From the NCBI RefSeq assembly GCF_041296385.1, contig NW_027183525.1, forward strand, positions 271,663 to 335,662: a stretch of 64,000 nt of DNA, written 5' to 3'. Of this stretch, positions 24,970 through 34,872 are shown piece by piece. Positions within the stretch are counted from its first letter, which is position 1; each line of letters begins with the position of its first letter. The notes beneath the pieces are model-generated. The model had not been told where the DNA came from. It worked only from the letters and a program-made list of their open reading frames with translations, and did not search any database. Source of the stretch: Aphelocoma coerulescens (taxonomy: Eukaryota; Chordata; Aves; Passeriformes; Corvidae). The position numbers and the translations under genes were made by a program.

Positions 24970-26101
24970 ACGGATGGAAAACGGGCAGCTGGGTGTGCAG
25001 TGGGAACCTCAACCCAGGTCATAGAAGCCCAGGCTTTAGCTTTGAACACATCAGCACAAAAAGCAGAATGAATGACCTTTCCTAGAAATCACTGAAGGAA
25101 AAAAGGTGAACATATGGACTGATTTGAACTCTGGGTTTGGAATAATAGACGCCCAGGGAGCCACATGGAAGGAAAGGGCACAGAGGTCTCCAGTGAGTAC
25201 AAAAAGAAATCAGTCACCTACTGCAGAGTGTGCCAAAACCAAAAGAAGTGGCCCTGATGCCCTTGTAAAGCCCATGGGTTTGGAGACTCCCCAGTTAATC
25301 CAGGGACTCCATTGGCTGACCAAACAGCTCAAGAGGGTGCTGAAAAAGCTCTCCTTGCACTAATACCTAGCAAAAACTTGAATGTTCTGCAACAAAAGCC
25401 AGATTCCAGTGATCAGGACAGGCAGTCAGCCCCATCAGCAGCAGCTACGGAAAATCCCAGCAGGTGATTGGTAACCCCGTGTGGGCAGGTAATTGGAGCT
25501 CCACAATTAATGTATAATGGAACTAAAACATCAGGAAACACATTAGGAAATGGAGAATATGGTGGCCAGTTTACAAAGGCATCTAGTAAGCACAAAAATG
25601 GCAAAAAATAATAGATCAGTTGTTGAGAAAGATGGGATTGGTTTTGAAGGAAGAAGGCTGCCTCCAGGGCTCGTTACATGGGAATCACCAGGTGATTTTG
25701 GCCAACTGATTTTGCAGAACTGCCCAGACAGAAGGGGGACTGGCACATTTTGGTATTGGTGGATCCTTTTTCTGGATGGCCAGAAGCTTTCCCATGTGGC
25801 ACCAACAAGACAAGGGAAGTCTCAGAAGTTTTGCTGCAATGAATATTTAATAGCACTGGGACTAACTCTTGTAAGCCTTAAAAGGTGCATGGTTCTCAAC
25901 AGATCATTGGGGCTGGACTCGCCTGTACATCCTTTCCAACCAGGAGATGCGGTGTACATCAGAACCTGGAATTTTGGAACAATCCAGCCAAAGTGGAAGG
26001 GACCATCTCAAGTCCTCCTGGTAACCTACCCTGCACTCAAGGTAGAAGGAATCAAACTCAGGGTTCATCACATGCGGGTAAAACCAGCAAGCACACATTA
26101 A
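24970..26101 (+). pseudogene. Endogenous retrovirus pol remnant: RNase H and integrase, gammaretrovirus-like
   Basis: Three pieces of a pol polyprotein are recognisable in order on the plus strand, in different frames and separated by stops. About 24,990-25,180 resembles the RNase H core, including the conserved Tyr-Thr-Asp-like strand region, here with Trp in place of Tyr. About 25,560-25,855 resembles the integrase catalytic core that follows the zinc finger. About 25,905-26,101 resembles the integrase C-terminal domain with its GPY/F-type module, and its frame ends at TAA. The middle of the integrase core is missing between 25,855 and 25,905. Frameshifts and deletions make the locus non-functional. 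Assignment to a gammaretrovirus-like (class I) element rests on the GPY/F-type end and the gene order. No reverse transcriptase or gag is recognised upstream. Confidence 0.75.
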
Positions 26102-27720
26102 ACACAGCAGAAACAAGACTGTCTGACACCATGGAGTTTGGGGTTTTACATCAATCCTATTGTTTTAGGTATTGAATAGGATTTTCTAAGGGGATACTCT
26201 TTATTGGATCTAGATGATCAATTATTGTGTAACTATAATAAAAATAGAAACGATGTTCCTGACTTCTGGGAAGGGAAATGCGGTTTTCAAAGTCAGTGCA
26301 AGATGTTGGCAGATGACAGAATGTGACCCCTGTAACAGCTTGTTTGCCAACACCAACCTGTGCAGAAAATCCAGTTCCGTGGGGAGCTTCAGTCAGCAAT
26401 TTGACAAAAATCTGGGAACACTTGTGGAAGGAAATAGCACCCAGGGCACCTGGACAGGGATGGAAGGAGAATATTCCTTACCATGGACACATAAGAACGA
26501 TACTGCTGAGAATTGTAACATTTCCAAACTGGATCTGGAAATTACCTCAGGAAATATTGATCAGCTGACAGATTGCACTGATAGCCCCTGGAGCTGCCAA
26601 ATTCCAGCAGTATGGAATCACCCTCAGACAGGACAATGGGAATGTTTCCAGCCAGTTCAGGGGTGTCTGGGCTGGGAAGGGAGCCCAGGCCTTCCACGGG
26701 ACCCCTTACAGGTGGGTATAAAATATCCTGATTTAACAAGGTCAAGGCCAAAGGATCCCAGGACAAAGGAAAAGTGGGATTGCCCTGGGACAGACACTTG
26801 AGCTGTTTGGAATCCTGAGGTGCAGCAGCTCCTGGCTGTGGCCCAGGCTCTGAGGCTAGGCTGTGTTTGTAGAAATGATTCTGCCTTTCTCAGTGACACC
26901 TGGGCTCAGCCAACAAACAGCAAGCCTTGGAGAGGCACAGAGTGTCAGCAGGATGCGGTCAGATCCTTAGGAGCCCCAGGATGGGTGGGAAGTGATGGAA
27001 TTTGGAGCACACGTTTGGCCCTGGGAGAATCAGGAGCACCATGGACACTGGGGGTATTAACGTTCCGTCCCTCGTGCAAGGAGTCACCACCGGGAACCCA
27101 ACTGTGGGGAAAGGTTAAAGGGGATGGAACTTGGAAACATCCCAGTGCGGGAACTACAGCGGGATGGATTTTAGAATTCATCTCTGCTCCGCAAAGATCT
27201 GCCTTTAGGAACAGAGCAGCCACACACCATTGGGCTCTGCAGATGGAAACCTGAGTGAATGTAGCTCCTTTGGGGCTTGCTGAAATAAAGGAACAATTGC
27301 CAGCCACAGCTAAAATGACTTTACAGAGCAGATTGGCTTTAGCCCTATTGCTGTTACATGGACAGGGAGTATGTGGATTCTTGAACTGAAACAGCAACAC
27401 TTGTTGTGTGCACATTCCAAATGTGATGCTGGATTGGATGATCGGGTAGAGAGGATAAAATCAGTTGCTGCATCCAGCAGGGAATTAAGGGGAGGATTAG
27501 ACAGTAACTGGATAAAATATTTCAAGGACTTGGATTTTCTCTGACTGATGGTTGGCCTGACTTTTGCAAAGTCTAACTGGGATCCCAGCAATACTTGTGC
27601 TTGTGACACTTGCTTTGAGCTGTGTAAAGAACATGGTTGTGAAAGCAGCTGAGGAACTCGTGGGATGTGAGTAAAGGAGCAGAGTGAGGCTTACGAAGGC
27701 TTGAAGGGAAGAGAAGCTTC
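26102..27720 (+). pseudogene. Endogenous retrovirus env remnant (surface and transmembrane parts)
   Basis: Directly after integrase, in the position expected for env, there are broken frames. One runs 26,214-26,801 and has several N-glycosylation-type sequons and Cys-rich stretches consistent with a surface subunit. A second covers about 26,820-27,255. At about 27,305-27,440 a stretch resembles the conserved ectodomain region of a gammaretroviral transmembrane subunit, followed by hydrophobic sequence to about 27,660. In-frame stops interrupt the transmembrane part, including one inside the conserved region near 27,385, and the pieces lie in different frames. No intact envelope can be made from this locus. 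The surface-subunit assignment rests mainly on position, whereas the transmembrane part is supported by similarity. Confidence 0.65.
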
Positions 27721-27974
27721 CCAACCCTCCAAGGGGGGAAATTTACCAGATGAAAAACCGTTTGCACCTGGTGGGTTCATACAATGCTTCTTCTCCAAAA
27801 GCCACTGGCCATGGAACCGCACAAGGCTGATTCTGTAGGCAGCAACCAGCCCAGGTGTGCCAACTTTCACCAGTTCACTGGGCAGTCAGGGCTGGCTTTG
27901 GGGTCACCGACCACCAGGGACCCCCAAAGAGAGCCCCAGGGCAGAAGAACGGATGTGCAAAGGGGTGGGGGAAA

Positions 27975-28197
27975 TATGCAATGATTTTGGGGAAATGATT
28001 GTCGTGTGTGTGTTTATTGTGGGACAGTCTGGGAATGAGTCTGTGAAACACAGTCTGCAAACAGGAACATTCCTGACCTCGGCACACATGACTTTGGGAG
28101 GGGCTCTCCCCTCGTGCATCCGGCCCAATAAAGAATGCTGCTGCTTCGTGCTGCGCTGATGCTGAGGAGGTTTTGTTTCCCTGAAGTTTTGGTAACA
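27975..28197 (+). mobile_element. Probable 3' LTR of the decayed provirus
   Basis: A purine-rich stretch at about 27,958-27,973 could be the polypurine tract. It is followed by a ~220-bp segment that begins TGCAATGATT and ends GGTAACA, with a polyadenylation signal in CCCAATAAAGAATG near 28,130. Position after env and the TG...CA ends fit a short LTR. The matching 5' LTR was not found, so the limits are tentative. Confidence 0.45.
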
Positions 28198-28204
28198 CCT
28201 CTGT

Positions 28205-28765
28205 GCCTGTGTCACAGAGCCACAGAGCAGCTGTGATGTCAGAAAGGGGCTGTGTGACATCACAGGGTGGCTGTATGACATCATAGAGTCTACGGCGACA
28301 TCATGGAGCAGCTCTGTGACATCAGAGAGTGGTGCTGTGACATCATAGAGTTGGCTGTGACATCACAGATTGGGCTCTGACATCACAGGGCAGACTATGA
28401 CATCACAGAGATGGCTGTGACATCACAGGGTGCTGGTGTGACATCACAGTGCAGAGTTGTGACATCACAGATAGGACTGTGACATCACAGGGTGCTTGTG
28501 TGACATCACAGAGTGGTTGTGTGACATCACAGGGGAGCTGTATGACATCATAGAGTCTGCTGTGACATCACAGAGCTATCACAGTGATATCACAGAGAGG
28601 ACTGTGACATCACAGATGGGTGGCATGACATCACAGAGTGTCTATGACATCACAGGGTGTCTATGACATCACAGGGTGGCTATGTGACATCACAGAATGA
28701 GTTTTGACATCCCAGGTTGGCTGTGGGACATCCCAGGGTGGCTGTGTGACATCCCAGGGGGTTGG
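28205..28765. repeat. Minisatellite of near-palindromic CTGTGACATCACAG units
   Basis: About 25 copies of a 19-30-bp unit share the core TGACATCACAG. Most copies contain CTGTGACATCACAG, whose reverse complement differs only at the central two bases. The last three copies change to GACATCCCAG, so the array decays towards its right end. Spacers such as GGGTGG, AGAGTGG and GGGGAGC vary in length. Confidence 0.92.
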
Positions 28766-29185
28766 ATGCCATGGCAACCCTCATCAGTTCCAGTTCCCTT
28801 GGAAACCCCCCCAGGACCCATTGCTGCACTCAGGGTCCGTGGCCACTTGCCCGCAGACCTGGGCTGCCCTCGGCTGCCATGGCAGCCCTCAGGACAGAGC
28901 GGTGCCGGGGCTGGTGCCAGCTACAATTGCACTGACACTCGCTGATGCCACGGCAGCGGCCACAGGGACCCGTTCCTCACTTTGGTGCCATGGACACCAA
29001 CGCTTGGCCCCGCTGCCATGGGGATTGGCACGGTCACCTGCACTCAGGGCCTGTGGCTGGGCACTGCTGCCATGGACACGGGCACTGAGCCCTGGGCCAC
29101 AGTCGGCTGCCATGGCCACCAGCCCAAGGTCCCGTGGCCAGGGCCAGGGCCATGGAAAGGAACCCGTGGAGCCGTGGTGATGGTG
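28766..29185. repeat. Degenerate minisatellite with recurring GCTGCCATGG
   Basis: The motif GCTGCCATGG, or GGTGCCATGG, recurs every ~40-65 bp. Intervening sequence is rich in GGCAC and ACTCAGGGYCYGTGGC. The frames across it are repeat artefacts with no recognisable domain. Confidence 0.6.
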
Positions 29186-29189
29186 GATG

Positions 29190-29565
29190 GCCATGGGGTG
29201 CTGCTGTGGGCTGGGGCAGAGGGAATTTCCTTGCCAGGCCTTTCTCTGGGGCTGTGTTTGGCTCTGTGCTGAGCACAGCGTTGCTCACACGGAGATGGTT
29301 TTGTTCTTGCTGAGCTTGCACAGAGCCAAGGCCTTTCCTGCCCCTCGTCCGGCCACGCTGGGGAGGGGCTGGGGGTGAGGGGGAGCTTGGCAGGGGTCAC
29401 AGCCAGGACAGGTGACCCCAACTGACCCCAGGGATATCCCAGACCACAGGACATCATGGCCAGTGTATAAAGTGGGGGGAACAAGGAGGAAGGGGGGGAC
29501 ATTTGGAGTGAGGGTTTTTGTCTTCCCAGGTAACACTCAGGCAGGATGGGGCCCTGTTTTGCTGG
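29190..29565 (+). mobile_element. LTR fragment with TATA box (avian ERVL-like LTR family)
   Basis: The sequence resembles the U3-to-R part of a common avian LTR. A GGGGACACAGCC-type stretch (here GGGGTCACAGCC) leads to GTGTATAAAGTGGGG and a purine-rich GGAGGAAGGGG. TATAAA is at 29,466-29,471. A diverged relative lies at 49,745-50,000. The usual LTR 3' end is not seen, so this is a fragment. The family label is from memory of the sequence pattern. Confidence 0.55.
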
Positions 29566-30050
29566 TGGGCAGGGTCAGCACCAAAGACACAGACCCTACT
29601 GAAGGGATTGTGCAATTTATAAAATGCAAATCTGCAAAGAATTACAAAAGCATAAGCTCAGCAAAGCACATAATCATTAGCAAAGAATCACAGCAGGAAC
29701 AGCTCAGCAATGCCCCCAGTCATCAGTGCCAAAGATTGCCTGCAGTGATTAACCAAGATCCAGCCCCAGTGACCCTCAGACTTTACCATCACCCAGAGCC
29801 ACCCATCAGCTGGGGGAAGCTGTCCCAGCCAAGGACTGGAGAGCCACTCCCGGACACTGGGAATTCCTGCAGCTGCCTCCAGCCACAGCTGAGGCTCCAA
29901 CCCCGCTGGGAGAGGGCCCAGCTTTGACAGTGCTGGAGAAACAAACTGACAGCACTTCTAGTGCAGGAACATCTGCTTTCATCCTCCTCTTGGCTTCCTC
30001 CTAAGCCTGGCCAGGGCTCAAGGAGGAGCCAAGGGAGCTGACTTTGACCA
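29566..30050. other. Intergenic, no gene recognised
   Basis: An AT-richer stretch at 29,600-29,700 is followed by GC-rich sequence. Open frames are short and match nothing known to me. Confidence 0.5.
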
Positions 30051-30054
30051 TACA

Positions 30055-30690
30055 GCCCCAAACAAGGCCAGATGTTGGATTTCACGGCCTTGTCCCAGCC
30101 GCCCGCAGTGCCCAGGCCGTGCTGGCTGTGCTCAGAGCAGGGCCCAAAGCTGCCCAGCATTGCTGCCTTTGGGAGCAGAGCAGGAGGGCAGGACATGTGC
30201 CCAGCCTGCAGCCAGCCATGGCACAGCCACCTCCTCAGCAGCTGCCCAGAGCCCAAAAGCAGTTTGGCAGCCACTGAAGAATTCCCTGCAGCCGCCCCAG
30301 CAAAGGGGGAACCTTTGGTGCCCGGCCAGGCCGTGCCATGCCCAGCTCTGGGAGCATCCCCCTGGCTCTGGACTCACCTGCACACTGGCCGTGGAGCGTG
30401 TCTTTGGAGAAGGTGCCAGAATCAAAGTCCATCATCTTCAGCTGCCACTGGCCAGCTCCAGGAAGAGGTTGTCGTCCTTGAGCTCGTCCTTGGTGGCTCC
30501 AGCAGCAGCAGCCCCACCTGGTACAGCTTCTCCAGGGGCTCCTTCTCCTTCCCTGGGGCCACACCAGGCTCTCAGGGTTCTGCCCAGGGCCCCAGCCATC
30601 AATGAACCAGACAAACAAAACCAGGGGGGATGGTGGCCACCAGTGCTTGCCAGAGCAGGCCTCCAGCTCAGCTGCAGCCCAAGAGCTGCG
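30055..30690 (-). pseudogene. PIM-like kinase pseudogene, exon 3 remnant plus intron sequence
   Basis: Read on the minus strand, about 30,565-30,378 aligns with the end of exon 3 of the intact PIM-like gene in this window. The [12 protein letters not shown] stretch has become KDELKDDN, followed by a match to LKxxDFxxGT, and the exon ends at an intact GTGAGT donor below 30,378. One frameshift separates the catalytic-loop part from the DFG-like part, and the catalytic Asp of HRD is lost. Beyond the donor, 30,300-30,070 matches intron 4 of the PIM family, with exon 4 deleted. The plus-strand remnant at 46.7-48.0 kb is its closest relative, and the two share upstream flank. Confidence 0.75.
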
Positions 30691-30834
30691 TGTTCCCTTC
30701 TGATGCTCCCTGCTCAGAGCTACAGACAGGACAAAATAGTCTGCTTTGCTTTGCCACTGATTGCCAAGAGCTGTGTGGGGCTGTTACCTGCCAGGCCCCT
30801 GGATCACACTGTGCCCGTGGGTCCCTGCCATCCT

Positions 30835-31207
30835 CTAGGGCACATGAACACCCTGCAGCCAAGGAGCACTGAAGAGCTCTTCCAAGGACAGCCTGTCCAA
30901 GGGCTGCATGGACAAGCACCTCTTAAGAACATCCTGGCACTCTGGGCACAGAAACCAGAAACCACCAGGCAGCTGCAGAAGGATCCCGCCCGCTTTGGCC
31001 CCCGTTCCCGTGCCCAGGCCATGCTGGCTGTGCCCAGAGCTGGGCCTAAACTTGCCCATGGATTCTGTGCTTTGGAGGGCAGCAGGAGAGCAGGACATGT
31101 GCCACCTGCTCAGAGCTGACAGAGCGGGATGCTCCTGAGCCCGCTGCTGGCTCCCAGCACTGCTATTCCCCCCGTGCCACAGAGATGAGGGATCCACACA
31201 AAAGCAA
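30835..31207 (-). pseudogene. PIM-like kinase remnant: intron 4 and last exon only
   Basis: The minus strand at 30,941-30,835 encodes a complete final PIM exon of 107 nt, the same length as in the intact gene. It follows a CAG acceptor, starts with the split codon for ECQ, contains RCL...PLDRLSLEEL and ends with a TAG stop. Upstream, 31,207-30,942 matches intron 4 of the intact gene from its GTGGATCC donor onward. Exon 4 and everything 5' of it are absent, so homology starts exactly at the exon 4/intron 4 boundary. The exon is open but cannot encode a kinase alone. It precedes the 30.05-30.7 kb remnant in transcription order and so represents a separate copy. Confidence 0.85.
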
Positions 31208-31463
31208 CCAGACCAGGAGCCGACACTTTCATTGCCTGCCAGAAATGGGTCTCATTTTGCTCTGCATTCCTTTCCTAGCAGGTCTTATCTATTAAAAACA
31301 AGAGAAAAAAGAAAAGAACCAGAAAAAGTATGAGAGATAAAAACAAAACCCAAATGTGGAAAGAAAAGTCTTCTGCAACTTTGGATTCAGAGGGAATTGA
31401 TATTTTTTAAAAGAGAACTCAGTTATTTATCTTTTTTTTGTTTCATTCAGTACTTGCATTGTT

Positions 31464-31619
31464 TTCCTTCCTTCCTTCCTTCCTTCCTTCCTTCCTTCCT
31501 TCCTTCCTTCCTTCCTTCCTTCCTTCCTTCCTTCCTTCCTTCCTTCCTTCCTTCCTTCCTTCCTTCCTTCCTTCCTTCCTTCCTTCCTTCCTTCCTTCCT
31601 TCCTTCCTTCCTTCCTTCC
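31464..31619. repeat. (TTCC)n microsatellite, ~156 bp
   Basis: Uninterrupted TTCC/CTTC tetranucleotide repeat. It produces long artefactual FLPS and KEGR open frames on the two strands, which are not genes. About 250 bp of AT-rich sequence with no recognised feature lies to its left. Confidence 0.99.
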
Positions 31620-31930
31620 GTCCCTCACAAGCCACTTCTCACCCCATTGAAGGGGTGCAAAGCAGCAGGATCCCCTCCCAATTAGGGTCCTCTCACCCTC
31701 CCAAAATGTGGGGATTTCACCTCAGCCCCCCAAATTGCGGGGGGTTTATGGCACTTTCCCCAAATTCACTGCAACCTCCCAGAAGCCACTTAGAGGCCCT
31801 AAAATTGTCAAAAAGCAGCAGGTGCCTCCCCAAAAGCAGCTCCTGGTTTTCCTCCCTGGAGTGCCCCACTCCAAGTGTTCAAACCACCCCATCAATCCCA
31901 AACTTCATCCCACCCCCATGATGCAACCCC

Positions 31931-32001
31931 CATCCCATCCCATCCCATCCCATCCCATCCCATCCCATCCCATCCCATCCCATCCCATCCCATCCCATCC
32001 C
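31931..32001. repeat. (CATCC)n microsatellite, ~71 bp
   Basis: About fourteen perfect CATCC pentanucleotides. Confidence 0.99.
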
Positions 32002-34300
32002 TCCTGGACACCAATTCCCCTTCTGTGGCTCCTGACTCCCCACAGCCAGGCCTTGGGGCTGACGGATCGAGCCATTTGGGGCTGCCATCGACACATTGGG
32101 GCTGGGATTGAGTTTATTGGAGGCACCCGCTCAATCCCTCCATCCCAAATGGGAGCTTGGAACCTCTCCTCAGCCCTTGCTGTGCCCATGGGCTCACCTC
32201 AAGTCCCAAAATGAGAGCCAGGGCCCCACAGCCCATTCAGAACCTCTCAACATTGCCAGAAACAGCAGCATCCTTCCCAAAATGGGCTCCCCGGCTCCCT
32301 GACAATAGGTCCCCCTTCCAAGCACCAGAGCCCCCCTCTCAGAACCCCTCCCTAAGCATTGGGGGGCACCCCAAAAATGCCTCAGGAATGGGACATACCC
32401 TAAAATCCCTTCAGGAATGTGGGATACCCCAGAACCCACTCAGCAACGGGGTCCCCCCGGCCTCATCATGCGCAGCCTTCAGCTGGCTCAGCCAGAGCCC
32501 ATCCCGCCCTCAGCAGCCCCAGCCCAGCCCAGCCCTCCTGGGCAGGAAGCCCCAATGGCCGAGCCGGCCTGGGACACTTGCAGGGATGCGGGGGCAGCCG
32601 CAGCTTCTCGGGCCAGCCTGTGCCAGGCCCTGAGCGCCCTGCCAGGGAACCATTGCTGCCCCACATCCCATCTCAGCCTGCCCTCGGGCAGCGGGAAGCC
32701 GTTCCCTGGGGCCCGGCCCCGCAGGCCCTTGGCAAGAGTCTCTCTCCCCCAGCAATTGCTGCTCCTCCCTGCTGCGGGGCCCGAGCTGCAAGTTGATTTT
32801 CTGCCGCTGGCCCCGGCCCAGCCCCGAGCCAGGGCCAGCACCTTGCCCTGGAGCTCTGCGGGCGCTGCGTTTGTGCGGCCGCAGCGCAGCGGCCGCAGCT
32901 CGGAGCTGCCCTTTGTGTCCCCGCCGGCAGCTGGCAGAACTGGCGGGGCCGGGCCAGGGCCGGGCCAGCCCCGGCCTTCCCGGCTCTGCGACACAGCGGC
33001 GGCAGCCCCAGCCTTCCAGCCCTGCACACGCTCCCACACAAGCGTCCAGAGCCGCGGCCACCCAACGCAACTGACCGGCCGCTGACCCCCCAGCCTGGCC
33101 TGATGGCCATTCCTCTGCCCACACCTCGGCCAAGCTCCCCTTGGCCACCTCCTGAGCCACAGTGCCACAGACAAGTGGCACATACAGCTACAGAGCTCTG
33201 CAGGGAAGAGCTGGCAGGGAACGTTCATTCAACAGAAAAACCACCAAGAAAAAGAGAACTCCCCCCAGCAGAGCTGTTCCCTCCTGCAGTAGTTACACCT
33301 GCACACGCACAGCACCTGAGACTGCAAGCAATGAGCATTCCCTGGGCACATGTGCAGCCCAAGCAGCTCGAGGACAGCCTTGCAGCAGGACTGCTCTCAG
33401 CTGAGCCAAAAAGGCCCCTCTGGCAGCTGCAGGGCCATTGCAAAGGGCAAGGGCCAGAGCCTCAGCCCACGGGGGAGGAAAGGGCTCTGAATTCCCCTGC
33501 CCTGGCACCTCAACCCTGTTCCCAGGCTGCTTCCCACACAGGATTCCTCTGGAGGACTGTGAAAAGCTGAGAAGCAGCTCTGGCTTCTCCACTTTCCATG
33601 TCCTAGAGCTGCCTGGCAGAAGAAATGGAGGGACAGCTCTGGTGGCACAATCCCTCCCGGCCCAGGGCACAGCGCTGGGAAGGTCTTTCCATGCTGAGGC
33701 TTTGCTGCGGCCAAGGAAAGCTCCTGGCTCAAGGTCACCTTTCCTGCTGGGCCAGACCCCCCGAGTGGCCCAGCAGCAGCAGAGAATTCCAGCACAGCCC
33801 CGGCACGGGCAGGGCGGCCCTGGGCGGGCTGCGGGAGCCGGCAGCGCCTGAGCTCAGAGCAGCTGAGCCCGGGGGCTCTTGGCCAAGGCTGAGGCCCAGC
33901 GAGCATTTCTCAGGTCACAGGGCGGCCTGGAAAGGTGCTGGGGGGGATAATTCACCCCTCAGTGCGGTCCCAGTGGCTCCCAGTATTTCCATGTCCCTGG
34001 TCCCAGTGCTGCTCCCAGCCCTGATCCGTGGGGATGGGAATGTCCCGCTCCCTTCCTGGGGCAGGCTCACACCTGAGCCAGGTGTGCAGGGCAGAACCTT
34101 GCCCTGAGCCCAAGCCCTGTCTCCCCTGCAGGATCTGCTTCCCATCGGCCTCTTCCTCCTGCGGCCCCACGCCCAGCTCGGTGCTGAACGAAGGGCGCTG
34201 GGCCGGGGTCATCCCCCGGCAGGGGCTGCGCACCCCCTCTGCCCCCTCCCCAAATTCCCTCCCGGGGCAGCAGGGGCTGGCTCAGGAGCCCTGGGGCTCC
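32002..34300. other. Intergenic GC-rich region with a CpG-dense core near 32,660-33,070
   Basis: No protein family is recognised. The 32,840-33,070 stretch is dense in CpG, including GCGGCCGCAGCGCAGCGGCC-like sequence, and leaves frames open on both strands. It could be a CpG island or a first-exon relic. A possible acceptor, CTCCCCTGCAG, lies at 34,125-34,135 ahead of a short GC-rich open segment, but no exon can be supported. Confidence 0.45.
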
Positions 34301-34695
34301 TGGGGCTTCGTGCTTTCCTTCCTAAGGAAAAGAACCGTCCTTCTCATCCAGGCTCCCATGGCCAAAACTGAAATTCTACCTCCCAAATTCTGTCTATCCA
34401 AGGATTGCTCCCAGACAAAAGCTGCCATGAGAGACAGGTCTGGCTGCCCTCACCCATGGTGGCCACCTCTCATCTTCTTCCTAAACTCTTGGACTTTGTG
34501 CTTTACTTTCATGTGGAATAAACCCATCCTTCTCAACAAGGTGCCCATGGCCAAAATTGGGATTCCACCTCCCAAATTCCCAATATCCAAGGGCTGCTCC
34601 CAGACAAACCTGCCAGGACAGACAGATGTGGCTGGCCTTGGCCTCTGGTGGCTGTGTCTCATCTGCCCCTGAAACCCTGGGGCTCGGTGCTGCCC
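34300..34695 (+). repeat. Tandem duplication of a ~189-bp segment
   Basis: CCCATGGCCAAAAYTG with the following TCCCAAATTC and TATCCAAGG recurs at an offset of 189 bp (about 34,355 and 34,544). The preceding GTGCTTTMCTTTC is repeated as well. The two copies differ at roughly 10-15% of positions. Function is unknown. Confidence 0.8.
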
Positions 34696-34699
34696 TTCC

Positions 34700-34872
34700 T
34701 CTGGAGACCACTGTGACCCCGCGTGGCCTCGTGGAACCCAGGGGCCGTTGTGACCCTGCAGGGCTGGTGGCACCAAGGGAACCATTGTGACCCTGTGGCG
34801 TTCCATGGAGCCAAGGGGCCACTGTGGCACTGCTGGGCCCCAAAGAACCGAGGGGCCTTTGTGACAGGGCAG
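34700..34872 (+). repeat. 37-bp minisatellite block B
   Basis: Four to five degenerate copies of the GGAACCNAGGGGCCNTTGTG family have 36-38-bp spacing and the same orientation as the block at 24.2 kb. Confidence 0.8.

Noticed and set aside
28205..28765. Bacterial CRP-type binding sites (TGTGA...TCACA)
   Set aside because: The resemblance is superficial. Spacing is two bases rather than six, and the genome is vertebrate.
30160..31119. 319-codon plus-strand open frame
   Set aside because: It is antisense to the PIM remnants on the minus strand, which explain the sequence better.
31443..31650. Open frames encoding FLPS and KEGR repeats
   Set aside because: They are translations of the (TTCC)n microsatellite.
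34125..34300. Possible exon after CTCCCCTGCAG
   Set aside because: The open segment is short and GC-biased, has no matching donor or neighbouring exon, and resembles no protein I know.
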